DNA of 64,000 nucleotides. Source: Ardenticatenales bacterium. GTDB lineage: Bacteria > Chloroflexota > Anaerolineae > Promineifilales > Promineifilaceae. Where the stretch lies: the NCBI GenBank assembly GCA_020634515.1, contig JACKBL010000008.1, positions 296,182 to 360,181 on the forward strand. Reading direction: 5' to 3'. A program made the translations under genes and the position numbers. The notes beneath the pieces were generated by a model, which ran no database searches, was not told the origin of the DNA, and worked only from the letters and a program-made list of their open reading frames with translations. Below are positions 33,691-43,000 of the stretch, one piece after another; position 1 is the first letter of the stretch, and the number at the start of each line of letters is the position of its first letter.

Positions 33691-34320
33691 ATACCTGCGC
33701 TAGTCCCACACCGCCGCTGGTTCGCAAGCGCACCGAACCAGCATGTGCCGCGAATCATATCAGGTGGAGAGGGATGTGGCGTAGGGCATCAAATGCGTAT
33801 TTGCCTGCAACGCCAGATTGCTCTAATGGCAGCTTGACTCCTATTATGGCACAAGAATAAGGAGCCGCGGGGAGCATTTCGCCCCATTTTGGGGATTCAG
33901 ATAGTGCTTTTGTCATGGCGGCCTGGTGGCCAGGGCGGTGAGCCGCGAGAAAAGAAGACGGATGTGATTATAACGTGATTGCCGGCAGATCGGAAAGTCT
34001 ATTTGCTCCCTGCTCCTGATCAATAGATAATTGCGGTGATGGGGTAGTCAGATTGAGGCAGGGGATGTTGGGGTGGAATGCCGGCATAACGGCGATGCCG
34101 CCTCATTTCCATAGATTGCCGCGGGGGCCTTGATGAATACCGTGGCCATGGGCTGACGCCGACACGTACGGGCCTGGTCCCCGTCCGCCGTGATTGTCCG
34201 TTCAAATCACCATTGTAGTGTCCTCCCGACAAACTTTTCTGGAAGCCCGACTTCAGACCAGAGTCGTCTCACAATTCCCGGCTTCCAGGAAGATGAATAC
34301 ACAAGGAAAAGGTAGTAAGG
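33691..34320. other. Gene-free divergent gap
   Basis: 630 bp between the leftward signalling block and the rightward small membrane protein. No credible open frame. It holds one TGCCGGCA (34079) and a family F repeat (34229-34294) just before the rightward gene. Promoters of both transcription units should be here, but none is clear enough to mark. Confidence 0.5.
34229..34294 (+). repeat. Repeat family F, copy 2
   Basis: AAACTTTTCTGGAAG at one end pairs imperfectly with GCTTCCAGGAAG at the other; the middle CTTCAGACC...CGTCTCA matches the copy at 3084-3147. It is located 27 bp before the start of the next gene. Confidence 0.6.
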
Positions 34321-34851
34321 ATGAGTGTGCTTCCCAAAATTAAATTATGGAAACCGATCCTGGCTTTCGTCTTATTTGGCGCGGTGTCCTTGTGGTTGCT
34401 GAACACATTGACAACGGGGAATCCATTGTGGTTCTTTCCCATCCAGCCTTCCTACGCGCCGAATCGCATTGTCATACACAACTTTGGCGAGGAAATCGAG
34501 CTGCGTCCTGGCGACCTTGCATTTGAGAAAATCGCCGCCGGCGTGGACCAATCGCTGTCGCGCTTCTCCAATACGGCGCTGATAGATGTTGGGCTGGGGG
34601 ATAGCACGCTGGCGGATTATCAGACGAAGGCGCTGGTGGTGGAGGTGTATTATCCATCGAACATTCGCTTCAACCTGCCTATTCGCATGGAAAGAGTAAA
34701 TCAGTTGCTCTTCCCTATCGTGGGGCGCCACCAGGACACGAAATATGTGTTCATTGGGTACAATGGGGAATGGCTGGTAGGGGCGCTGCAAGTGTATTCC
34801 AACCAGCCGCTGCTGGACGCCCTACGAGAATTAGGGTACTTGCAAAACTAA
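34321..34851 (+). CDS. Hypothetical membrane-anchored protein
   Basis: 176 residues. One N-terminal membrane helix (about 12-30) is followed by a short loop and a 120-residue mixed alpha/beta domain with no cysteine pairs and no motif I recognise. With the start ATG preceded by AAGG (GTAGTAAGGATG) it looks like a genuine gene. Orientation is probably domain outside, helix in the membrane. The stop codon directly abuts the family D element. The function is unknown. Confidence 0.7.
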   Translation: MSVLPKIKLWKPILAFVLFGAVSLWLLNTLTTGNPLWFFPIQPSYAPNRIVIHNFGEEIELRPGDLAFEKIAAGVDQSLSRFSNTALIDVGLGDSTLADYQTKALVVEVYYPSNIRFNLPIRMERVNQLLFPIVGRHQDTKYVFIGYNGEWLVGALQVYSNQPLLDALRELGYLQN

Positions 34852-34940
34852 GTAACCGTCCGAAAATAACTTCACACTTTTCTACGGATGGTTACTGACA
34901 AGCTGTCCGCGCATTTCCGCTAATTTAATGGCGGACAGCC
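34852..34940 (+). repeat. Repeat family D, copy 2
   Basis: Two adjacent hairpins (GTAACCGTCC...GGATGGTTAC, then GCTGTCCGC...GCGGACAGC). It begins one base after the stop of the upstream gene and ends 17 bp before the start of the downstream gene. Nearly the same sequence, inverted, breaks the toxin gene at 19206-19292. Confidence 0.82.
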
Positions 34941-34957
34941 GCTTACGAGGAGCATTT

Positions 34958-35452
34958 GTGGAGAAAACGCTGGCGATGAAGGTGCTAGAGGGGCGTAAAG
35001 TGCCCTATGAGGTGCTGACATACCCGGAAACGGAGCGGGATGCGCGGATGATAGCCGGGATGTTTGGCGTGCCGGCAAATCACGTCTTCAAAACGCTGGT
35101 TGTGCCCCGGCCCAAAGGAAAGCCGCTGCTGGTGCTTGTGCCCGCCGATTGCCAGCTTGACCTGAAGAAGCTGGCGCGGGCGGTGGGGGAAAAAAAGCTG
35201 AAGATGGCCGCGCACAAGGAGGCGGAGGCGCTCACCGGGTTGCAGGTGGGGGGGATTTCGCCGCTGGCGCTGCTGAACAAAGGCTTTATGGTGCTGCTGG
35301 ATGCGTCGGCGGCGGAACTCCCGTTCGTTTATGTGAGTGCCGGCAAAAAGGGCATCAACCTGAAAGTTCCCACCGCCGCCCTGCGCCAGATCACCGCCGC
35401 CCGCCTCGTGGACGTGGCCACCCCGGAAGACGCGCCAACCGTCGCCAACTGA
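34958..35452 (+). CDS. ybaK: YbaK/EbsC-family Cys-tRNA(Pro) deacylase
   Basis: 164 residues from GTG at 34958, chosen because GAGGAG lies just upstream and because an ATG at 34928 is inside the family D repeat. YbaK hydrolyses Cys mis-attached to tRNA-Pro. Family features are visible: the early YEVLTYPE strand, VFKTLVV followed by a basic stretch, LVPADCQLDLKKLA, and the KKGINLKVPTAALRQIT ending near the substrate pocket. The length is standard. It stands convergent to the subtilase gene that ends 22 bp downstream on the other strand. Confidence 0.9.
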   Translation: MEKTLAMKVLEGRKVPYEVLTYPETERDARMIAGMFGVPANHVFKTLVVPRPKGKPLLVLVPADCQLDLKKLARAVGEKKLKMAAHKEAEALTGLQVGGISPLALLNKGFMVLLDASAAELPFVYVSAGKKGINLKVPTAALRQITAARLVDVATPEDAPTVAN

Positions 35453-35473
35453 CACCCCTCAGCCGTCCCTCCA

Positions 35474-38400
35474 TCATCGTCGCAGCCATAAAGGTTGGAA
35501 AACGCGGTACGGTTCGTACCTCACGGTCGTTTCGTGGGTCACAAGCGTCGTCATGCCGTCGTCAATCAAGGCCAGGATGGGCACATTGAGCGTCGCTATG
35601 GTCGGTGGGGGTACTGCCTGCAAGCTGATGTCCAGGGGGGAGGTGGGCGTCAACTCGCCCACCCAGGAGATTTGCGTCTGGTCGATGGTCACCGAGTAGC
35701 TACTCTGCACCGTTTGCGTGAGCAGGTAGAGGGGGAAGGGCACGAACAGGGTGACGGTAATGGGGCCGGTGGGGGGCGGATCCGGCGCGGACAGGGTGAG
35801 GTTGATGGTGACCGGTTTCATGGGACGGGGGGATGCCGGCATCGTTGTCATACTCACTCCCTCATAATTCGGCGCATCCACCCACGTCACCACATCCCGC
35901 GTAAACGTCAATTCATGCGCCGGCGAGTCGCCCGCCTGCTCATAGTGGATCGCCACCGCATTCACCAGCGGCGTGCCGGCAGGCAGATCCGTGTCGATCA
36001 GGGTGGCATAATGCAGTTCGCGCGTGCTTCCTGCCGGTACGGCCCCCTGCCAGCGCAAAATCCCTTCCTCCTCGTCGTAAACCAGACCGGGCGTCAGGCT
36101 GCCCTCATCCAGCGTCACCCCGGATGGCAGTGTATTCGTGATCGCCACCTGATAATCCCGCCCCAGGTCCATCGTCCGCAGCGTTAGCGTATACGCCAGC
36201 CGCGAACCGGCCGCCGCCGTGCGCCCCTCCGCCACAAAGGTGGAGTCCCCCAGGTCGCTAAGCCAGCCCACAATCCGATTCATGGCCGGACCCTGCGCGG
36301 ATACCGGCAGCGTCTCAAATGGCAGCCCCCAGAAAATCGCGCGCCAATCCTCCCCCCGGTTCGCAATGCCGCCGGGCATTCCCCGATCGTGCCAGAAAAA
36401 CACACTGGCCCCCGGCATAGGCAGCAGCCCATCGCTGAAGTTCTGATACGGTCCATAATCCAACGGCCACAACCCCGAAGGCGCGTTCGGCAGGTCGCCG
36501 AGGAAATTGGGATCACCGCCGGCAAATACCGCCGTGGGCGTAAGCGACTCGCGGTAATCCATCACCCCCAGATAATCCCGCGTCAGCGGATCATGCAAGT
36601 GATAGTAGGCATAATCCTGGCTGCTTAGGAACAGCCGCCCTCCCTGCGCCATGTACGTCTGCAGGGCCTGCATTTCCGCGCTGGTGATAGGACGGAACCA
36701 GTCGTATCCCGTGAACCAGAGGACAATATCATAGGCGGACAGCACTTCTGCCGACGGGCTGCCGCGCACGTTGTTGTCCCAGCCAATGTCCCAGATGTCA
36801 TAAGGCACGCTGAGGCCATCCAATGCCTGGCGATAGGCCATCTCCCGGTCATACCAGCGGTCGTCATCGACCAACAGAACGTGCGCCGGTGTTTTCAACG
36901 CCAGATAGAAGGTGTCCGTTTGCGCGGGATCGGCGTGGGCGACGGCGGTAAGCTGCACGGTATGCGTGGCCCCAGGCGGCAGCGTGGCGGGCACGTCTAT
37001 GGCAAAGGTCACTTTGCCCGCCTGGCAAGGACCTGCCGAGAGCGTGGGCGTGATCAGGCGCGTGCTCCAGCCATCGCCGTTGATGGTCACGTCAAAGGTA
37101 TCGGTGATCAGTTCGCTGCGATTGCGCAACTGCACCGTGTAGGTGAGGGTGCTGCCTGGCGGAGCCAGATCGTCCAGCAGCGGTGTCTCGAAGCGGACGC
37201 CGGCGTCTTGGGGTGGCTGCGCCAACATGTCCAGGCTCCGTTGCAGCAAATCGGCGCGCGCGCCTGCCCCGTTGACGCTCTCCAAGCCGAAACCGAGGTA
37301 GACGAGCCGGTATCGCTGACAGAAGCCGGCGCGCACGGCGGCGGTGTGGCCGTCCTGGTAGGTCATAATTGTGCTGCTGCGGCCTGATGTGCGTGGCAGC
37401 ACCCAATCGGGCGATTCCTGGTTGTTGGCGCTGTCCAGGCCGTTGAGGGAAAGGTTGATGCCGGCAAACCCATCATCCTCCGTTCCCATAACCTGATACG
37501 GCAGCGTCGTCATGCCCCCATAGCGCGCGGAAACGCCGTCAGAAAACCACGGTTCGGTGTCGTATCCCACCGCATCGTTCCAGGCCACATCTTGTCCGCT
37601 GATGATCAGGTTGCCGCCACGCTGCAAATAGTCGTACACGGCCACGCTGCCATTCGCAAGCAGGCCGGGCGCGTCAAACGGCGCGGACCAGATTACCGTA
37701 TCGTATGCCAGCAGATTCACCAGTCCGGGGGCGTCCTGATACGGGTCGTGGACGGACCAGAGATCGTAGCTGAGGTCGTTATCCACCAGCGCCTGCTCAT
37801 AGTAGCCGATGGCGGACTCATAGTACCAGGGGCCGCTGTCCACCAGCAGCAGGCGTGGCGCGGGGGTCAGGAGCATGTCTATCGTCTGCGGCGCGCCCAG
37901 GTTCGCCGTTATGGGGATATGCTGGCGCGTGTAACCGACCGCCGAAATGGTCAGCGTGTACGCGCCGGGCCGGAGTTCGAGTTGGTAGCTGCCGTCCGCC
38001 TCGCTTTGCGGTGAAACGGGTGTGCCGGCAACGGTGATGGTGGCGTTGGCGATGGGCGCTTGCGTGTCCGCGCGGCGGATGACGCCCTGGATATGGGCGA
38101 CGGGATAGGGGGCCAGGTTAATGGGTAGAGTGCGCGTCTGTCCATCGGAGACGTGCGTGGTGTGGTGGTAGTCGTGGTGGGCGTAGGCGGTGACGGAGAC
38201 GTCGTAGTTGCCGGCAAGCAAAGGTGCATGGAACTGCCCGGCGTCGTCGGTAATGTAGACGAGGGATTGCCCGGCGGGGGTGGTAACGGTGACGGGCGTT
38301 TGGGGCAAGGGCTGTCCCTGGCTCTTGACTGTACCGACCAACTGGCCCACGTTCAGGCGGGAGGCGACGGCGGCGTAGGCGTCCAGCAGGCCGTAGCCGT

Positions 38401-39751
38401 TGTTGTCGTCGGGGACAGGGGCGGCCAGGGGGCGCACGGTTTCTGTGAGGACGGTGGCGAGGGCAAAGGGGGTGAGGGAGGGGTCGGCGGAGAGGACCAG
38501 GGCTGCCGCGCCGGTGACGTGCGGGGTGGCCATGGATGTGCCCAGGTTGAGGCCGTAGTTGCCATCGGGCAGGGTGGAGAGGATGTTGACGCCGGGGGCG
38601 ACGAGGCCGGGCCGGGTCTGGCCGGTGATGGGGGAGGGGCCACGGGAGGAGAACCAGGCGACGCGGTCGTCGGGTTCGGTGGCGCCGACGGCGAGGGTGT
38701 CGGGGTAGCTGGCGGGGGCGCTGATGGTGCCGGCAAAAGAGCCAGAATTACCGGCGGCGAAGATGGGAAGAATACCGGCATCGCGCAACATCTCCACATC
38801 TACCATAAACTGCAAATCAGTGGGCGCGCCCCCCCAGGAATTATTGACCACGTCGGGAGCCAGCGCCGGGTCGCCGTTGGGAGCCAGCAGCCATTGAAAT
38901 CCCATGTGAATGTCGCTGTCGGAGGCAAAACCGAACTCGTTGAAAACGCGCACCGCGATCCACTCCGCGCCCGGAGCCACACCCAGCCCTTCGCCGCCCA
39001 CCGCCGTGCCCGCCACGTGCGTGCCATGCCCGAAGGGGTCGAACGGCGTGGCGCTGCCGTCAATGACATCGTACCAACTGGTGGTATCGTTGCCGTCGCG
39101 CCCGCGGTAGTTGGCGCTGAGAGCCGGGTGCGCGGCATCGACTCCGCTGTCCATGATGGCTACCGTGATGCCGCTGCCATCAACGCCCAGGCCATACCAT
39201 GCCAGCGGGGCGCGCACCTTATTGATGCCCCAACTGCCCCCTTCCGGCGTCGTCGTGATATTGCTTTGCCTGGGCAGCCAGTCGTTGGGTTGGATGTATT
39301 GACGGGGGGTGTTGTCGGTGATTTGCGCAATGTCGGGGCGGGCAGACAGCGCCGCCAGGGTTGCGACGCTGACGCGCGCGGCTACGGCGTTGGTGATCCA
39401 GAGCGACCGCACGTTTTCCGCGTCGGGGCGCGCGGACAGGTCGGCGAGGAGGCTGGTCTGGGCCGCCGCGGCGGTCGCTTGTAAGGTGGCGATGAGCGCC
39501 TGGCGACGGGCAAGCGGTTGTGGCAGGTGACGGATTGGGCGCAGGTCCACCTCGTCACGCAAGTGGATGATCACGTCCACGAGGGCGTCCGGGGGGCGTC
39601 CGGCAATAGCCTCCGCGAGGGAGGCGTCCAGTTTGTTATACTCGTTGACTTCCGGGGTTTCCGCGGCGGCGATGGGGAGCAGCTTGAGGGCGAGAAGAAG
39701 AAACGCCGGCAGCAGTAGCACAGCTAACGAAGCAAGATGGCGTCTGTTCAT
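35474..39751 (-). CDS. Large secreted subtilisin-like serine protease (S8) with multiple C-terminal domains
   Basis: 1425 residues with an N-terminal signal peptide (hydrophobic core about 8-28, AAA cleavage region). An I9-like propeptide (about 45-135) is followed by the S8 catalytic domain with MDSGVDAAHP (Asp), FGHGTHVAGT (His) and GTSMATPHVTGAA (Ser). Then come carboxypeptidase-regulatory-like beta modules (about 470-650), two copies of an alpha/beta module that opens LLVD(D/S) and contains (I/L)SSQD-type phrases (about 650-850 and 960-1180), and Ig-like repeats to the end. The tail FQPLWLRR is a short hydrophobic-basic ending typical of exported Chloroflexota proteins. It probably degrades proteins outside the cell or processes surface proteins; substrates are unknown. 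Confidence 0.9.
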   Translation of the reverse strand: MNRRHLASLAVLLLPAFLLLALKLLPIAAAETPEVNEYNKLDASLAEAIAGRPPDALVDVIIHLRDEVDLRPIRHLPQPLARRQALIATLQATAAAAQTSLLADLSARPDAENVRSLWITNAVAARVSVATLAALSARPDIAQITDNTPRQYIQPNDWLPRQSNITTTPEGGSWGINKVRAPLAWYGLGVDGSGITVAIMDSGVDAAHPALSANYRGRDGNDTTSWYDVIDGSATPFDPFGHGTHVAGTAVGGEGLGVAPGAEWIAVRVFNEFGFASDSDIHMGFQWLLAPNGDPALAPDVVNNSWGGAPTDLQFMVDVEMLRDAGILPIFAAGNSGSFAGTISAPASYPDTLAVGATEPDDRVAWFSSRGPSPITGQTRPGLVAPGVNILSTLPDGNYGLNLGTSMATPHVTGAAALVLSADPSLTPFALATVLTETVRPLAAPVPDDNNGYGLLDAYAAVASRLNVGQLVGTVKSQGQPLPQTPVTVTTPAGQSLVYITDDAGQFHAPLLAGNYDVSVTAYAHHDYHHTTHVSDGQTRTLPINLAPYPVAHIQGVIRRADTQAPIANATITVAGTPVSPQSEADGSYQLELRPGAYTLTISAVGYTRQHIPITANLGAPQTIDMLLTPAPRLLLVDSGPWYYESAIGYYEQALVDNDLSYDLWSVHDPYQDAPGLVNLLAYDTVIWSAPFDAPGLLANGSVAVYDYLQRGGNLIISGQDVAWNDAVGYDTEPWFSDGVSARYGGMTTLPYQVMGTEDDGFAGINLSLNGLDSANNQESPDWVLPRTSGRSSTIMTYQDGHTAAVRAGFCQRYRLVYLGFGLESVNGAGARADLLQRSLDMLAQPPQDAGVRFETPLLDDLAPPGSTLTYTVQLRNRSELITDTFDVTINGDGWSTRLITPTLSAGPCQAGKVTFAIDVPATLPPGATHTVQLTAVAHADPAQTDTFYLALKTPAHVLLVDDDRWYDREMAYRQALDGLSVPYDIWDIGWDNNVRGSPSAEVLSAYDIVLWFTGYDWFRPITSAEMQALQTYMAQGGRLFLSSQDYAYYHLHDPLTRDYLGVMDYRESLTPTAVFAGGDPNFLGDLPNAPSGLWPLDYGPYQNFSDGLLPMPGASVFFWHDRGMPGGIANRGEDWRAIFWGLPFETLPVSAQGPAMNRIVGWLSDLGDSTFVAEGRTAAAGSRLAYTLTLRTMDLGRDYQVAITNTLPSGVTLDEGSLTPGLVYDEEEGILRWQGAVPAGSTRELHYATLIDTDLPAGTPLVNAVAIHYEQAGDSPAHELTFTRDVVTWVDAPNYEGVSMTTMPASPRPMKPVTINLTLSAPDPPPTGPITVTLFVPFPLYLLTQTVQSSYSVTIDQTQISWVGELTPTSPLDISLQAVPPPTIATLNVPILALIDDGMTTLVTHETTVRYEPYRVFQPLWLRR

Positions 39752-39939
39752 GGAGAGTGAGAGTCCAGCACGTTGGAATTTAGAAACGACATTGTCATTA
39801 TAGCAATTTGACGGGCGCTGCCTAGTGCCGGCATGAGCAAATGCGCAAATGCGCGGCAGTTGTCGTTCGCGGTTATGTATAGGTGCGGGTGGATACGTAG
39901 CTTGCGGGCCGGTTTAATCTAATTGGGTAGAAAAGTGAG

Positions 39940-39969
39940 GGGCGAGTATGCCGGCCGGCATACTCGCCC
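39940..39969. terminator. Perfect 30-base palindrome, probable transcript end
   Basis: The half-site GGGCGAGTATGCCGG is followed directly by its exact reverse complement. It lies 40 bp past the stop of the 1348-residue protein gene on the minus strand, where a terminator hairpin is expected; only a weak CTTTTCT tract follows. The centre carries two overlapping GCCGGC sites. With no loop bases, it may work as a cruciform or protein-binding site instead. Confidence 0.5.
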
Positions 39970-40009
39970 AACAAAGAGAGGAAATCACACGGCGCAGTGA
40001 CGCCGCGCG

Positions 40010-43000
40010 TCAACCGCCGCTGCCAAAAACCGTGGGCAGGAAGAGGTAGTCGATGGGATGGAAAACCTCGTAGGCCTGGGAGAGTGTGGCCTGCTGCCCA
40101 TCGGGGTTGGTGAGGACAATGTCGTAGACGCCGGCGGGGAGGCTGGCGGGCACGACACCATCAATAGACGTGGCGCTGCCATAGGTGACATCCATGAGCG
40201 CGAAGACCATATCATCCTTGACGAGTTCGATCATGGCGCCGGGCATGATATTGAAGCCGGTGAGGGTAAGGGGCGTGGCTTGCATATCGCTGCCGCTGTC
40301 GGCGCTGGTGGTGTAGAGGGCGGGTGCGTCGGCCATCATCAGCGTGGCCGTGATGGTCCAGGCTGTTTCCGCGAAGTTGGTGTCCTGGTCGGTGATGAAA
40401 GTGTGTTCGCCCGGCGCGAAGGGGGCATCAAACTCGTAGTAGAAGCCGGTGGGCGCGGCGAGTCGGTGGTTGGTGGGACTGCTGTCCACATAGATGGCGG
40501 CGAAGCCGGTGGGCAGCGCCACCTGAATCTGGTAGACGCCGCTGATGACGGTATTCAGGCGCAGCGCGGCGTTGAGGCCGTCTGCCAGCGAGAGGCCGCT
40601 CCAATGGTAGCTGTCGTTGGCCGTGATCAGTTGGGGTTGGGCGTGGATGGTGAGGTCGTAGGCGAGGTCGGCGCTGTTGGCGGCGCTGGCCGCCAGGCGC
40701 AGGCGTGCGCCGCCCGCCGCCGCCGTGGGGATGTCAACGGTCGCCCAGAGGGTCTCGCCGCCGTAGATGGGGTCGAGGGTGAGGATGACGGCTTCGCTAA
40801 GGGCGTCGTACACTTCTAGCTTGAGGGCGTCACCGTTGTCGCCGCTGACGCTGATTTCCAGGTTAGCGGGTGTCGTGCCGCTGCCATCGAGATTGAGGGG
40901 CAGCCATTCCTGGCTGAACTCGTTTTCCGCGCCGCCGAGGAGTCCACCTTCTTTCTGGTAGGGGAGGGTGTCCAGGGGGATGCCGGTGTCGCTGATGGCG
41001 ACGTCCCAGTCCGCGCCGGTGCCGCTGTCGGGGATGAGGGTGAGGTTGTGAATGCCGGCACTCACAAAGTAGACCACGCTCGTATCCGCCTCCGCCGTCT
41101 TCTGCATGTAGGCATCGTCCAGCAAGAACTGGTAACGCCCGCTGTCCACGCCCAGGTCGAAGGCGTAGAGACCATCATTGGCGAAGGAGACCCGCGCCTG
41201 GCTGCTGGCCCCGCCGGAGACGGCCAGGCCGTCCCAGGTGTAGGCGGGCGTGGGCAGGGTGTCAATGGTCAGGTCATAAGTGAGGGGATCACGGTTGCCC
41301 TCGTCTGCCATGAGTTGCAGGCGACTGGTTCCGGCGGGCAGGTCCACGCTGAACCATTGTGTCTCTCCGGTCCAGACGGTGATGCCGGCATCGGCCACGG
41401 CCTCTCCCGCTTCATTGTAGACGGTGAGGGTGGCGTTGTTGCCGGCAATCCCGCTCAACGTCAGTGCCACATTCACCTGCGTCGCCGCCGCCAGGCTGAC
41501 GGGCATCCATTCCGTATCGAAATCATTCGCCAGGCCACCCAGGTCGCCGCCCTCTTTCATGTAGGGCAAATCATCGTGCAGCGCCCCCGTGGGGGTGATG
41601 GCCGCCTGCCAGCTTGCCCCCTCACCGCTGTCCTGCACCACGTAGACGTCCTGCACGCCGGCCATCACGCGGTAGGCGGCGCCGGTGCTTGCTTCCGCCG
41701 TCTTCTGGATGTACTCGTCGTTTACCAGAAGCTGATAGCGTCCCGTGTTCACGCCCAGATCGAAGTCGTAGAGGCCATCGGTGGGGAAGATAACGCGAAT
41801 GTGGCTGTTCAGGCCACTGGCGTCCGCCTCGCCAGACCAGGTATAGGGAGCGGTGGGCAGTTCGTAGAAGTTGAGCGTGACCGCCGCGGCGGCGTCGCCA
41901 TTATTTGTCAACAGCAGTTGGTTGATGCCGTTGAGCAGGTCGGCCGTGCCCCAGAGGGTTTCGCCCGCTTCCGCCTGCCCGCTCCAGATAATGTCCGCGC
42001 CGTTGCGCATGGTGAGGTCAACGGGGCCGCTGTTGAGCACGGTGAAGGCGAAGTTGAAGGCGAGACTGTCGTCCACCAGCGGGTAGGTGGGAACGATGGT
42101 GTCGCCGGGCGCAATGTCGCCCTGGAAGGTGAAGAAGTTGGCGGGCGTGGTGGGGGTGACGGGGGTGACGGATGCGCTCCAGGTGGAGACGGGGAAGTTG
42201 CTGTCTTGCAGCACGGTGATGACGTGCGCGCCGGCGGTGACGGGGCGCTCGTAGCCGGTGCTGGTGCTGTTTCGTTGTCGGGGGGCGGCGGGCAGGAAGT
42301 CGTCGAGGGCCAGATTGACGAAGCCGGGGTCGCTGCTGACGTCGAAGCGGTAGATGCCGTCGGCGGGGAAGTTGACGATGACGGCGGAGTTGAGGCCGGC
42401 GTCGCGGGAGCTGCCGGCCCAATCGGCGATGCCGTCGGTGGGCATGGCGCTGAGGGTGAGGTCGTATTGCAGGGGGGTGGTGTTGTCGGCGGTGGTGATG
42501 TGCAGGCGATTAATGCCGGCACTCAACGCAAAATTCGCCCACAAAATCTCCCCGCCCAGCACCTGGCTCACCACGGCATCCGGTTCGCTGCTGCCTGCCT
42601 GATAGACATCCACTTGTAGCGCATCTGCCCCATCCCCGGTTGCCTCCAGGCGCAGGTTGACGGTGGCCGCGGCATCCAGGGAGATGGGCAACCACTCCTC
42701 GTAGAAGTCGTTACCACTGCCGCCAATGTCGCCGCCGACCTGGTTGTAGGGCAAGGTGTCATTGGCCGCGGCAGCCAGGGTGACGGAAACGCTCCAGGTG
42801 GCTCCGCTGCCTGTATCTTGCCACAACATGAAGTCGTGAATGCCGGCAGGTACATAATATGTCACGCTCGTGTCCGCTTCTGCCGTTTTCAGAATATACT
42901 CGTCGTCCAGCCAGAATTGATACCGCCCGGCGGCGACGCCCAGGTCGAAAGTGTACAGGCCGGCTGTGGCGAAATCAACGCGGGCATGACTCTGTTCGCC

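Noticed and set aside
41048..42619. 523-codon plus-strand frame opposite the repeat protein
   Set aside because: Its own repeats mirror those of the secreted protein on the other strand, and it has no start signal or known domain.
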